The notes: generated by a model not told the origin, from the sequence alone. Positions 45,400 through 54,156 are shown, numbered from the stretch's first letter. The stretch is 64,000 nucleotides of DNA from Paracoccaceae bacterium (GCA_022824005.1 JAJEBG010000023.1:87020-151019); one strand, 5' to 3'. Program-made: numbers and translations.

Positions 45400-45520
45400 T
45401 CGAAAACCTCACAAAATCTGCCGTGTCAAAGCCATTAGCCACAAGTGGATAATTTTGCCAATGGAAATTGACCAAAAGCCCTTGCCATTGTCATTCAACC
45501 ACATGTCCAAAACCACCGCC

Positions 45521-46666
45521 TTAAAAACAATTTTGACGCGAACTTGTTTCTATCGAATGAGGTGAAATCCTGTAAATGGCACCCTGGCCTTCTGAGGCAA
45601 ACCACAAGGTGCCGTCGGGAGCTTCTCGTACATCCCTGACACGGACGGTTTCAGGAAATTGAATCTGTTCGACTTCTTGAGCCCCATTCTCCACGGTTAA
45701 ACGCGAAATATAATCAAATTTTAGGGAACCCACAAAAAACTGATTGTGCCATTCAGGCCATAATTTGCCCGAATAGATGGCCATTCCCGCGGGCGCAATT
45801 GAGGGATCCCAATAATATTCTGGTTGTTCCATCCCCTCTTTGGCCACGCCCACGCCGATTTTTCGGCCATCATAGTGAACACCATAGGAGATCACCGGCC
45901 AACCATAGTTCAAAGCAGGTTTAATGAGATTGATTTCATCACCGCCACGCGCCCCGTGTTCAGAAATCCACAATTGTCCCTTGGTGTCCAACGCCGCGCC
46001 TTGAGGATTCCGGTGACCATAAGACCAGATTTCTGGCTGTGCGCCTGTGACTCCTTGAAAAGGATTGTCTTGCGGCACTCGCCCATCTCGATGGAGGCGG
46101 ACAATTGTTCCATGGTGATTGCCAAGATTCTGTGATTCATTCCTCTGTCCTCTGTCCCCGATGGTCAAGAACAGCATGCCATCCATCGCCTCCACGACAC
46201 GAGAGCCAAAGTGTCGTCCTCCCGTGCTTTCAGATTTCATCGCAAAGATTTGTCTCGTTTCTAACAATTCGTTGCCGTCGTTTGAAAGTTTGGCCATGGC
46301 TAGAGCCGTGCCTAACGAGCCATCAGTCAGCGTTGTCGAATAGGTAAGAAACAACTCCCGTGATCGCTCAAAGTCTCTTGCGATTTCAATATCAAGAAGA
46401 CCTCCCTGCCCTTCACTGATAATATTGGGCAATCCCATTACAGCGTGCTTGTCGCCATTTTTGTCAATTCGGATGAGATGACCATCTCTCTCGGTGACCA
46501 AAAGTTCACATCGCGGCAAAAAAGCCATCCCCCACGGTGTATCAAAACCCGAAGAGATTTCTTGAACGATTACAGGGGTTCCATCAATGTGACGCTCTTC
46601 AGCATTGGCCATCGGCAGAGCCAAACAGAGCATCACCAAGTTGAGGCCACACACAAAGCGTCGCAT
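45521..46666 (-). CDS. PQQ-dependent sugar (glucose/sorbosone) dehydrogenase family protein
   Basis: A 381-residue six-bladed beta-propeller of the GSDH family (soluble glucose dehydrogenase/YliI type). A signal peptide (FVCGLNLVMLCLALPMANA) precedes LDTPWGMAFLP-like FDTPWGMAFLPRCELLVTER. Then GQGGLLDIEIARDF, HFGSRVVEAMDGMLFLTIGD, YGHRNPQGAALDTKGQLWIS and WDPSIAPAGMAIYSG follow. It probably oxidises a sugar in the periplasm with PQQ; no PQQ synthesis gene is in the window. Codons 4-25 are duplicated at the right edge of the window (63934-64000). This is the last ordinary chromosomal gene before the accessory block. Confidence 0.92.
   Translation of the reverse strand: MRRFVCGLNLVMLCLALPMANAEERHIDGTPVIVQEISSGFDTPWGMAFLPRCELLVTERDGHLIRIDKNGDKHAVMGLPNIISEGQGGLLDIEIARDFERSRELFLTYSTTLTDGSLGTALAMAKLSNDGNELLETRQIFAMKSESTGGRHFGSRVVEAMDGMLFLTIGDRGQRNESQNLGNHHGTIVRLHRDGRVPQDNPFQGVTGAQPEIWSYGHRNPQGAALDTKGQLWISEHGARGGDEINLIKPALNYGWPVISYGVHYDGRKIGVGVAKEGMEQPEYYWDPSIAPAGMAIYSGKLWPEWHNQFFVGSLKFDYISRLTVENGAQEVEQIQFPETVRVRDVREAPDGTLWFASEGQGAIYRISPHSIETSSRQNCF
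46591..46657 (-). repeat. Direct repeat, copy A (inside the sugar dehydrogenase signal peptide)
   Basis: These 67 bases encode codons 4-25 of the sugar dehydrogenase and recur at 63934-64000 in the same orientation with three mismatches. The two copies bracket the whole accessory block. The second copy is cut by the window edge, so the repeat may be longer. Confidence 0.9.
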
Positions 46667-46778
46667 TCAGTGTCCCCTCCCACCAATGCCCAAAAATCGC
46701 CGCCGTGATATCAACCACATGAGCGTTGGTCTTTCCTTTTCAGTCACGAGATAGCCTATCGCCAGAATGACTTTGAAT

Positions 46779-46800
46779 TCATGGTTAATCATAACCATGA
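46779..46800. promoter_or_regulatory. Perfect 9-bp palindrome upstream of the sugar dehydrogenase
   Basis: TCATGGTTA (46779-46787) and TAACCATGA (46792-46800) are exact inverted copies around ATCA. It is about 113 bases upstream of the sugar dehydrogenase start and 73 bases from the left mobile element. Its form suits a dimeric repressor such as a LysR, GntR or TetR protein; no candidate regulator is adjacent. The rest of 46667-46872 holds nothing else recognised. Confidence 0.5.
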
Positions 46801-46872
46801 GCCTGGCCAAACTAAAATTAGCCAGTAATCTGATTTATACATTTAGTCTCATTTTTAAGCATTTGATACCCC

Positions 46873-47269
46873 AGATATTTCTTACAATAAACCATCACGT
46901 AACCCCAATGGATCAAAACACTGGGGGTGGATGAGATTTGGTACGGGTTTGATGCCGATGCCGCCGGTGATCACGCGGCCACGAGCCTTATGGATTACCA
47001 TCCCCGAATCCGGCGTCTCTGCCTGACCGGTGGCAAGGATTGGAACGAACACCTTCAGCACCATCGCAACACCAACGGCTGGCAACACCCCAACACGCGA
47101 TCATGCCGGCGGGCACCAAGCTAATCTGCGACACCAAAACAACCGGAAAAGGAACAGGTCGCAGCCAGGCCGAAATAGGATAAGAAAATTGGAATAGCGT
47201 AAGACAATTTATCTCATTACTGCCAAAATAATGTGAAAAATTGGAATGGGATCATTATGATAAACAACA
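46873..47269 (+). mobile_element. Toprim-carrying TIR element, copy 1 (internally deleted)
   Basis: The right end GATCATTATGATAAACAACA (47250-47269) is an inverted match to the left ends of copies 2 and 3 (TGTTGTTTATCACAATAA). The left end at 46873-46893 is a decayed form (TTCTTACAATAAACC kept). Compared with copies 2 and 3, the segment between the left-end sequence CACGTAACCCC and CCCAATGGATCAAA is missing, a deletion at a run of C. No target duplication is obvious. It lies between the sugar dehydrogenase and the phenylacetate genes. Confidence 0.8.
46915..47124 (+). pseudogene. Toprim (primase-like) gene fragment in element copy 1
   Basis: The frame carries IWYGFDADAAGDHAATSLMD, HPRIRRLCLTGGKDWNEH and QHHRNTNGWQHP, the end of a Toprim domain (FDxDxxG and GKDWNE motifs) like those of DUF3991/primase proteins. 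Everything before the Toprim acidic motif is deleted, so it cannot be functional. It is the best-preserved C-terminal part of the three copies. Confidence 0.75.
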
Positions 47270-47446
47270 GCTATAGTGGCCGGTCTTTATGCTGCAAGGC
47301 GGCAGAGGTTTTCTAGCCGCCGTGCTGTTTCGAAGACTTCGAGGTAAGGTTGTCTTCGCTTAGCGTCGGATTCCACGCTCTCCCGCAATGGCCCTCTTCA
47401 TGCACACCAAGCCAACATATCCGGTCAATCCGCTGACGCTTTGGCG

Positions 47447-48547
47447 TTAGTTCGGTCTTTGATTATGGTGTTGCATCGCTGAGTGACCGGCTTTGTCATA
47501 ATCCCAGACGACTTTCTTGGTCGTCACCGGATAGCTCTGGCAAGTCAGGACATAACCAGCTTCAACCTCATAGTCTTTGAGGGCATGGTTTGCGACCATC
47601 TCGACTTCACCTTTGAGCAATTTCGCTTTGCAGGTTGAACAGATCCCGGCTTTGCAGGCAAAGGGTGCATCGATGTTGTTGGCAATCGCCGCGTCAAGAA
47701 GGCTAGTGTTTTGTGGAATTACAAAGGAGCGCGCCTCGCCACCTAAGGTGACACGAGCCTGCACGCCTGCCTCCATTACTGCTGTATCGGCTGCCATTTG
47801 CGGCAGACGGCCCGGTTGCGCGCTTGCAAACAGCTCGAACCGGATCTGATCTTTTTGTAAACCGTGATCCAACAACGTTTGTGAAATTGCTAGCATCATT
47901 GGTTCTGGCCCGCAGATGTACGCCATGTCGATCGTCTTTACGTCGATCAATGTGCGGAATAGTACCGCGCATTTCTCGCCATCAACACGACCATAGAACA
48001 GATCGATGTCCTGACTGTCATCTTCCAGCACGTGGATCATGTTGAACCGGCCAAGGTAATGATTTTTTAGATCTTCAAGTTCTTCACGGAACATGATCGT
48101 GTTGGGGCTGCGGTTGGCGTAAACTAGCGTAAATCGCGACGCGCTGTCTTTTTCCAACCCGGTGCGGAGGATCGACAGGATCGGCGTGATCCCGGACCCG
48201 CCCGCAAAGGCGAGCGAATGGGGTGCATCATTTTCCGCCTCGGCGTAGAAATTGCCCATAGGCGGCATGGCTTCAAGCGTATCGCCTACGGCAAGGTCGG
48301 TATTAGCCCATGTAGAAAAAGCGCCACCTGCCACCCGCTTGATCCCGACCTGTAGTACACCGTCGCCTTGTCCCGCGCAGATTGAATATGACCGGCGGAG
48401 TTCATGCCCGTCAAAGTCGCGGCGAAACGTCAGATACTGGCCTTGCGTGAAGGTAAAATCGCCACCGCGTGGTCTAAGGGTAACGACAACCGCGTCGCGG
48501 ATCGTATTTTGGATATTAGTGACTTCGAGGGGATGGAATTGCGACAT
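47447..48547 (-). CDS. paaE: Phenylacetyl-CoA epoxidase reductase subunit
   Basis: The NAD(P)H-dependent electron donor of the ring epoxidase PaaABCE. An FAD/ferredoxin-reductase module covers residues ~5-230 (LRRSYSICAGQGDG, AFAGGSGITPILSILRTGL, ICGPEPMMLAI), followed by a C-terminal plant-type [2Fe-2S] domain with ACKAGICSTCKAKLL and TCQSYP. The open frame begins far upstream, but MSQFHPLEV at 48547 gives the family N-terminus and follows paaD by ten bases. It is the last gene of paaABCDE. A weak CTAACGC/GCGTCAG hairpin lies just downstream. Confidence 0.97.
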   Translation of the reverse strand: MSQFHPLEVTNIQNTIRDAVVVTLRPRGGDFTFTQGQYLTFRRDFDGHELRRSYSICAGQGDGVLQVGIKRVAGGAFSTWANTDLAVGDTLEAMPPMGNFYAEAENDAPHSLAFAGGSGITPILSILRTGLEKDSASRFTLVYANRSPNTIMFREELEDLKNHYLGRFNMIHVLEDDSQDIDLFYGRVDGEKCAVLFRTLIDVKTIDMAYICGPEPMMLAISQTLLDHGLQKDQIRFELFASAQPGRLPQMAADTAVMEAGVQARVTLGGEARSFVIPQNTSLLDAAIANNIDAPFACKAGICSTCKAKLLKGEVEMVANHALKDYEVEAGYVLTCQSYPVTTKKVVWDYDKAGHSAMQHHNQRPN

Positions 48548-48557
48548 CATCTCAACT

Positions 48558-49028
48558 TCAGATACATTTAAAATAGTCGAACGGCTCAAGACAGTCAGTA
48601 CAGCGCCATTGAGCTTTGCAGGGTGTCGATCCGAATTGGCTGACCTTTTCGAGCGCTTGCGATTTGCAATGTGGGCAGCGTTTGGGCACGCCAGCGGCTT
48701 GCGGTGGAGCAATACCATAAGTTTCCAGCTTAGCGATCCCTTTGGCTGATAGCCAATCGGTCGTCCATGCTGGCACAATTTGGGTTTTGAGTTCGAGCTG
48801 TGTCACACCCTGCTTGGCCAAGGCCGTTTCAATATCCATTGCGATAACGGACATAGCCGGGCAACCGGAATAGGTCGGCGTGATCGTCACGCGTACCGCT
48901 TCATCCTTTACGGACACATCCCTTACAACCCCAAGATCAACGACCGAAATTACGGGAATTTCAGGGTCGGGCACGTCTTCCAACCATTGCCAAACCTGAG
49001 CCTCAGACAATGTCTTTGACGTCATCAC
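48558..49028 (-). CDS. paaD: Phenylacetyl-CoA epoxidase-associated protein PaaD
   Basis: A 156-residue MIP18/DUF59-type protein: WLEDVPDPEIPVISVVDLG, ITPTYSGCPAMSVIAMDIE, and a C-terminal zinc-ribbon-like part CPHCKS...CRCTDC-type (RCPHCKSQALEK and WRCTDCLEPFDYFKCI). PaaD is needed for Fe-S maturation of the epoxidase system in known clusters. The start overlaps the paaC stop (ATGA). Confidence 0.96.
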   Translation of the reverse strand: MMTSKTLSEAQVWQWLEDVPDPEIPVISVVDLGVVRDVSVKDEAVRVTITPTYSGCPAMSVIAMDIETALAKQGVTQLELKTQIVPAWTTDWLSAKGIAKLETYGIAPPQAAGVPKRCPHCKSQALEKVSQFGSTPCKAQWRCTDCLEPFDYFKCI

Positions 49029-49780
49029 CAGACAGCACTTGGATAAGACCGCTGCAAGACCTGCATGGTGGCGAGCATATGGCCAAGGTGTTCGGTGTGA
49101 CGCATACCAGACCGTCCACCAGAATGGGCAAACGTGCTATCGGGCTGAGTGAGATCAGCAGCACTCAGAGTTTGCACAATAGTTTTCTGCCAAGTCTCTT
49201 TCAGGCTTGATGGTAAAGGTGCCACGCCCGCCTTTGCCATTGCCTGATCAGTCGCATCATCCGCGAAGATTTCGCCCGTGTAGGGCCAAAGATAGTCAAG
49301 TGCCGTCTGCATACGGGCGTTGCTTTCCGCAGTGCCATCACCAAGGGCGATCACTGTTTTTGCTGAGCGGTCTAGGTGGTAGGCTGCCTCTTTCACGGAC
49401 TTCGTGGCAATCTCGGCGACGCGCGTATCGCTTGAAGCTGTCAATGCTGTGAGCCAAGGCACCTGAAACGCGTCAAAACAGAACTGTTGCATCAGGGTGC
49501 GCCCAAAATCTTCATTGGGGACCTCAACCATCAGCATGTTGCGAAAATCATAAGCATCTCGACGGAAGGCCAGATCATTGGCTGTGCGGCCTGCCGCCTC
49601 AACCTCTGCTGCGTAGCCAAGCCAAAGCTGGGTCTGGCCGATCAGATCAAGCGCTGTGTTCGCCAAAGCGATGTCTTCTTCCAACGCGGGGGCGACGCCG
49701 CACCATTCGGACATACGATGGCCTAGCACTAGCGCATTATCACCCTGGCGCAGAAGGAATTCAAACAGTTGGCTCATCAC
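49025..49780 (-). CDS. paaC: Phenylacetyl-CoA epoxidase structural subunit PaaC
   Basis: A ferritin-like subunit, 251 residues, that partners PaaA but lacks a working diiron site. It begins with LFEFLLRQGDNALVLGHRMS, then EDIALANTALDLIGQTQLWL and KEAAYHLDRSAKTVIALGDG. The start overlaps the paaB stop by four bases. Confidence 0.97.
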   Translation of the reverse strand: MMSQLFEFLLRQGDNALVLGHRMSEWCGVAPALEEDIALANTALDLIGQTQLWLGYAAEVEAAGRTANDLAFRRDAYDFRNMLMVEVPNEDFGRTLMQQFCFDAFQVPWLTALTASSDTRVAEIATKSVKEAAYHLDRSAKTVIALGDGTAESNARMQTALDYLWPYTGEIFADDATDQAMAKAGVAPLPSSLKETWQKTIVQTLSAADLTQPDSTFAHSGGRSGMRHTEHLGHMLATMQVLQRSYPSAVW

Positions 49781-50067
49781 ATTTTACCCACTTCTTCAGG
49801 GATGTCGTAGAAAGTGGGATGGCGGTACACTTTGTCCTTCGCTGGATCGTAAAGTGGTCCTTTTTTCGACGGGTTGGAAGCCGTTATCTGAGCTGCTTCA
49901 ACCACCCAAATGCTGACACCTTCGTTTCGGCGGGTGTAGACATCACGCGCATTGCGGATCGCATGTTCAGCGTCTACTGCATGCAGGGAGCCAACGTGCC
50001 GGTGGCTCATCCCGTGTTGTCCACGAATGAAGACTTCCCAAAGGGGCCATTCTTTTGGTGCTGTCAT
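49777..50067 (-). CDS. paaB: Phenylacetyl-CoA epoxidase subunit PaaB
   Basis: A 96-residue small subunit that bridges PaaAC units. [20 protein letters not shown] and [20 protein letters not shown] are family signatures, with [15 protein letters not shown] near the end. It overlaps both neighbours by four bases, so the operon is tightly coupled. Confidence 0.97.
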   Translation of the reverse strand: MTAPKEWPLWEVFIRGQHGMSHRHVGSLHAVDAEHAIRNARDVYTRRNEGVSIWVVEAAQITASNPSKKGPLYDPAKDKVYRHPTFYDIPEEVGKM

Positions 50068-51047
50068 GGTCTTACACTGCGGCTATCTCGCGCGCGCTTT
50101 TTTTCAGCGTGAGCCACCATGGCCTCACGTACCCACTTGCCAGCATCCCAGGCCTTTTGACGGGTGTTGATCCGATCTGTGTTACAGGGGCCGTTGCCTT
50201 TCACGACATCGAAAAACTCTGACCAATCGGGTTCGGCAAAGTTGTAGTGACCCGTTTCTTCATTCCAATTTAACGTGTCATCGGGCACGGTTAGGCCAAG
50301 ATATTCTGCCTGCGGAACGGTCTCATCAACGAATTTTTGGCGCAACTCGTCATTGGTGTTCATTTTGATTTTCCACGCCATATTTTGCGCCGAATGAACA
50401 CTATCTTTGTCCGAGGGTCCAAACATCATCAATGCGGGGTACCAGAAGCGGTTCAGCGCATCCTGCGCCATGCGTTTCTGATCTTTTGTCCCTTTGACCA
50501 TCGCCATCATCACGTGGAAGCCCTGCCGCTGGTGAAAGCTTTCTTCTTTGCAGATTCGCACCATCGCGCGGGCGTAAGGGCCATAGGAGGTGCGTTGCAA
50601 CGGCACCTGATTCATAATCGCAGCCCCATCAACAAGCCAGCCAACCGCGCCCATATCGGCCCAAGTCAGGGTCGGATAGTTGAAGATGGACGAATATTTC
50701 ATACGGCCATCAAGCAGCATTTCTGTCAGTTCATCCCGGCTCACTCCAAGCGTTTCCGCTGCGCAATAGAGGTATAAGCCATGACCTGCCTCGTCCTGCA
50801 CTTTGGCAAGCAAGTTTGCCTTACGCTCTAACGTGGGGGCGCGCGTGATCCAGTTTCCTTCAGGCAACTGACCAACAATTTCCGAATGCGCATGCTGGCC
50901 GATCTGGCGGATCAGGGTTTTACGATATCCTTCTGGCATCCAATCTTTTGGTTCGATTTTTTCACCTGCATCAATGCGCGCCTGAAACGCAGCAAGCATT
51001 TCCGGGTCTTCTTTTGTTGCTTCGGATTTGATCATTTGGGCGTACAT
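50064..51047 (-). CDS. paaA: Phenylacetyl-CoA epoxidase catalytic subunit PaaA
   Basis: The diiron monooxygenase subunit that epoxidises the aromatic ring of phenylacetyl-CoA. Iron-binding ExxH motifs are seen in [19 protein letters not shown] near residue 105 and [16 protein letters not shown] near 175; [20 protein letters not shown] gives an additional conserved block. Length is 327 residues. A GGGGGA site precedes the ATG. Immediately upstream is the collapsed thiolase remnant, and beyond that an IS stub, so its native promoter may be lost. Confidence 0.98.
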   Translation of the reverse strand: MYAQMIKSEATKEDPEMLAAFQARIDAGEKIEPKDWMPEGYRKTLIRQIGQHAHSEIVGQLPEGNWITRAPTLERKANLLAKVQDEAGHGLYLYCAAETLGVSRDELTEMLLDGRMKYSSIFNYPTLTWADMGAVGWLVDGAAIMNQVPLQRTSYGPYARAMVRICKEESFHQRQGFHVMMAMVKGTKDQKRMAQDALNRFWYPALMMFGPSDKDSVHSAQNMAWKIKMNTNDELRQKFVDETVPQAEYLGLTVPDDTLNWNEETGHYNFAEPDWSEFFDVVKGNGPCNTDRINTRQKAWDAGKWVREAMVAHAEKKRARDSRSVRP

Positions 51048-51059
51048 GGGTCGTCCCCC

Positions 51060-51282
51060 CTACGTGCGTTCAAGAATGAGTACGACGCTCTGACCAACGC
51101 CCACACATTCTGATTTGCGTCACCGAAAATCACATCATCGACTTGATCAACGGTACATCGGGATTGCGCCGCACCAGTTCTGCAATCGGCAATGCGGCGA
51201 GGTCATCTGTACGCACAGTGCTCAATGTTCCGCCAAAGCGGCCAATAGGTGTGCGAACAGCGTCAAGGATATAAGCGGCCAT
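51060..51282 (-). pseudogene. Collapsed 3-oxoadipyl-CoA thiolase (PaaJ/PcaF) remnant
   Basis: On the minus strand the ATG at 51282 opens AAYILDAVRTPIGRFGG and TDDLAALPIAEL, a thiolase N-terminus. A frameshift follows near codon 46 (the true frame continues DQVDDVIFGDANQ). The sequence then jumps straight to CVGVGQSVVLILERT and a stop, which is the thiolase C-terminus. About 330 internal codons are missing, including both active-site cysteines' neighbourhoods except the last loop. In intact clusters this enzyme releases acetyl-CoA and succinyl-CoA. It lies 12 bases before paaA in the same orientation. Confidence 0.85.
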
Positions 51283-51335
51283 GAGATTTGATTTTTTTTG
51301 TTCCTGCACTATACCTAATATATTACTATTTTTCT

Positions 51336-51493
51336 GAGAGCCTGTTCCATAAGTAGCGGGCGGTCCTATAGCAAAATAATCTATCCAAAAAATCTAATAG
51401 AAGGAGAGATTTATGGCATGGAATAGAACCGATTGAGAAACATATAAACGTCCCGATAACCATTGTCAAAAAGATTTAACCGATGCCGAATGG
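51336..51493 (+). mobile_element. IS5-family insertion sequence stub
   Basis: It begins with a terminal-repeat-like GAGAGCCTGTTCCATAAG, then an AAGGAGAG site, and a reading frame from the ATG at 51413: MAWNRT, an in-frame stop, then ETYKRPDNHCQKDLTDAEW, the usual N-terminus of IS5-group transposases. It is cut at 51493 by the left end of the Toprim element copy 2. Only ~27 codons remain, with a nonsense codon. It sits 53 bases upstream of the thiolase remnant. Confidence 0.7.
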
Positions 51494-52112
51494 TGTTGTT
51501 TCTCACAATAAATCATCACGTAACCCCGGTTCTTTATCAAATTAATTCACGCCGAATTGCTGATAAATTGAATTATTTGGGAACTCTCCTCTTCCCTTTC
51601 CAAGCAGTCCCTTTTTGCGGGAGTCAAGACGGGAGAAATTGACCTGGTGATGCACGGCAAGGGATGCCGCTTCCACGCCGCTCTCGAACATCTGGAGAGG
51701 ATGGCGACCGCAACCGGCAGGCCAATGCGGAGTTTGTCATCCGCGATGCCAATTGTGAGCCAGCTGGTGTCGAACTTCATGGAACAGGCCCGGACCATCC
51801 CTTCAGGGGGATGCCTAGGGAATCAAAGAAGGCTCTGGGTGGGTTCTGGCTGTCCCGCCGGGGCGAAGGACCCGCCCCCATTGGCCAAATGTGCCATTGA
51901 TGCCCTGTCGGTGTTCGTCCGACCGGAACTGCCCCCATCCGATATGTGATCTCGACGGCCGGTATCACACCCCATCTCCCCCAATGAACCAAGACGCTGG
52001 GGGTGGATGTAATTTGGTGCGGGTTTGATGCTGCCGGTGATCAAGCGGCCGCGAGGCCTGATGGATTGCCATCCCCGGATCCGGCGTCTCCGCCCGACCG
52101 GTGGCAAGGACT
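51494..52112 (+). mobile_element. Toprim-carrying TIR element, copy 2 (right end missing)
   Basis: The left end TGTTGTTTCTCACAATAA at 51494 matches copy 3 (one difference). The following ~120 non-coding bases (TTTATCAAATTAATTCACG, then CTTTCCAAGCAGTCCC) also match copy 3. The element runs into a Toprim fragment and stops matching at 52112, five bases before the paaZ stop codon, so its right third and right terminal repeat are gone. It has inserted into the IS5 stub. Confidence 0.8.
51620..52112 (+). pseudogene. Toprim (DUF3991-like) gene fragment in element copy 2
   Basis: Pieces in different frames read IDLVMHGKGCRFHAALEHLE, then ANAEFVIRDANCEPAGVEL and ALGGFWLSRRGEGPAPIG, then DALSVFVRPELPPSDM, and VDVIWCGFDAAGDQAAA. 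Together these make a Toprim protein with at least three frameshifts and a two-codon loss in FDADAAGD. There is no start codon region or zinc finger, so it is 5'-truncated as well. Confidence 0.7.
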
Positions 52113-52116
52113 AGGG

Positions 52117-54156
52117 CTATCGCTCAGCGTAGGCGTTCATAGTGAGCAGTTCATACTCTGCGACCAATTCATCATCTTGATTGGTCAGTGTCACGTGCCA
52201 GCGCACCTCACCATATTCGTCATTGCGGGGTGTTTTGTGTTTGACCGTCAGGCGTACCTTGATGCTGTCCCCAACCTCGACCGGCTTCATAAAGCGTAAG
52301 TTATCGAGACCCGTATTGGCTAGAACCGGCCCCTCATCCGGTTGGACAAACATACCCGCGGCAAAACTTAGCAATAGATAGCCGTGCGCAACTCGACCCG
52401 GGAAGAACGGGTTTCGCTTTGCAGCAGCGTCGTCCATGTGTGCATAAAAAGTATCACCGGTGAATTCAGCAAAATGCTTAATGTCGTCGGACGAGATTTC
52501 GCGTGGTGCTGTGTAATGCGTCTCGCCAATCTGCAGGTCGTAGAAAGTCCGTGTGAAGGGGTGATCGTCGTGCTTGATCTCGCTCGCCCCCGGCACCCAT
52601 TTGTTGCTGATCGCCGTTAGGATGTCTGGGCTGCCCTGAATAGCTGTCCGTTGCATGTAGTGCATCACACCACGCACGCCGCCCATCTCTTCACCGCCAC
52701 CAGCGCGCCCGGGTCCACCATGAACCATATGAGGTAAGGGGGAGCCATGCCCGGTGCTTTCCTTCATTGAGTCGCGGTTATTGAAATACAACCGCCCGTG
52801 AAAGGCACTCGCGCCCATAGCGACCTTGCGCGCAACATCGCCATCATGCGTTATAACTGACGCAACAAGGCTTCCTTGTCCGCGATTCACCAATCGCACA
52901 GCATGATCCAGATCATCGTATGGCATCACGGTGGACACTGGACCAAAGGCTTCTACCTCATGGACTTTCTTGGCCGCATCAGGCGAGGCACAATGGAACA
53001 ACATTGGCGGTAGGAAAGCTCCGGCATCGGCACTTGCTCCTTCCACAGCGAAGTTCTCGGGATCGCCAAAGACCCGTTCAGCTTCTTGCCCGATGATGGC
53101 GGCCTTTTCCAAAACATCCGCTCTCTGACCTGCTGACACCAATGCACCCATCCTTGTTGCCGCATCTCGCGGATCGCCAATCGTCGTTTTTGCAAGACTG
53201 GCCTGCAAAGCTTCGATCACTGCTGGCACCTGTGTTTTTGGCGCAAAGATCCGACGGATTGCGGTGCATTTCTGGCCCGCCTTTGTCGTCATCTCGCGGG
53301 TGACTTCCTTAATGAACAAGCTAAATTCCGGCGTATCCGGTCCCGCATCCGGTCCCAGAATAGAAGCATTCAGACTGTCCTGCTCTGCAATAAAGCGGAT
53401 CGAATTTGACAGAATATGCGGCGCAGAACGGAGTCTTAGCGCGGTGTCAGCCGACCCAGTAAAACTGACAACATCCTGATTGTTCAACCGGTCAAGCATA
53501 TCGCCAATGCCGCCTGAAACGAGTTGCAATGCACCTTCGGGTAGAATCCCGCTTTCGATCATGATCTCCACTGCAAGCTCAGCGACATAACAGCTTGCCG
53601 TAGCGGGTTTCACAATGGCTGGCACACCAGCAAGCAAGGTTGGCGCCAGCTTTTCGAGCATACCCCAAACCGGGAAATTGAACGCGTTGATATGGACAGC
53701 AACCCCTTGCAAAGGCATACAAATGTGCTGGCCAAGGAATGTCCCATTCCGCGAAAGCTGTTCAACCTCGCCATCAAGATAGACATATGCATCCGGCATT
53801 TCGCGCCGACCTTTTGAGGCAAAAACAAGCATCGTTCCAATGCCGCCATCAATGTCGATCAAATGGTCCTTCTGGGTAGCACCTGTTGCGAAAGAAATGT
53901 CGTAAAGGCACTGTTTCTGCTGTCCGAGATGCAAGGCCAGAGCCTTTATCATCTTGGCGCGTTGGTGAAACGTCATCTGACGCAGATTTGGCCCGCCAAC
54001 ATTTCGAGCATACGCCAACATTTCTTCAACCGGGAGCGACGCGGTGCCCGCACGGGCAATCACGTCACCCGTCACAGCAGAGCGGATATCGCGGGCATCA
54101 TGATCTGACCCGACCCAATGGCCAGCAACAAAGCTCCTTACGTCTTGAACGGTCAT
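52117..54156 (-). CDS. paaZ: Bifunctional oxepin-CoA hydrolase / 3-oxo-5,6-dehydrosuberyl-CoA semialdehyde dehydrogenase
   Basis: A 679-residue fusion. The N-terminal aldehyde dehydrogenase (about 1-520) has AFNFPVWGMLEKLAPTLLAG, FTGSADTALRLR and the catalytic cysteine in TKAGQKCTAIRRIFAP. The C-terminal MaoC-type hydratase (about 535-679) has FAEFTGDTFYAHMDDAAAK and FPGRVAHGYLLLSFAAG, opening the oxepin ring. The ATG at 54156 has an AAGGA site; the frame upstream has none. It lies 19 bases after the paaH-type gene. Its end abuts mobile-element copy 2. Confidence 0.97.
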   Translation of the reverse strand: MTVQDVRSFVAGHWVGSDHDARDIRSAVTGDVIARAGTASLPVEEMLAYARNVGGPNLRQMTFHQRAKMIKALALHLGQQKQCLYDISFATGATQKDHLIDIDGGIGTMLVFASKGRREMPDAYVYLDGEVEQLSRNGTFLGQHICMPLQGVAVHINAFNFPVWGMLEKLAPTLLAGVPAIVKPATASCYVAELAVEIMIESGILPEGALQLVSGGIGDMLDRLNNQDVVSFTGSADTALRLRSAPHILSNSIRFIAEQDSLNASILGPDAGPDTPEFSLFIKEVTREMTTKAGQKCTAIRRIFAPKTQVPAVIEALQASLAKTTIGDPRDAATRMGALVSAGQRADVLEKAAIIGQEAERVFGDPENFAVEGASADAGAFLPPMLFHCASPDAAKKVHEVEAFGPVSTVMPYDDLDHAVRLVNRGQGSLVASVITHDGDVARKVAMGASAFHGRLYFNNRDSMKESTGHGSPLPHMVHGGPGRAGGGEEMGGVRGVMHYMQRTAIQGSPDILTAISNKWVPGASEIKHDDHPFTRTFYDLQIGETHYTAPREISSDDIKHFAEFTGDTFYAHMDDAAAKRNPFFPGRVAHGYLLLSFAAGMFVQPDEGPVLANTGLDNLRFMKPVEVGDSIKVRLTVKHKTPRNDEYGEVRWHVTLTNQDDELVAEYELLTMNAYAER

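Noticed and set aside
47270..47446. Transposase or gene fragment between element copy 1 and paaE
   Set aside because: Translations in all frames gave no family pattern; only a GGCGGC/GCCGCC hairpin and a weak CTAACGC/GCGTCAG hairpin are visible.
48548..48778. 76-residue N-terminal extension of PaaE
   Set aside because: It lies inside paaD on the same strand in another frame; family members begin at the SQFHPLEV methionine.
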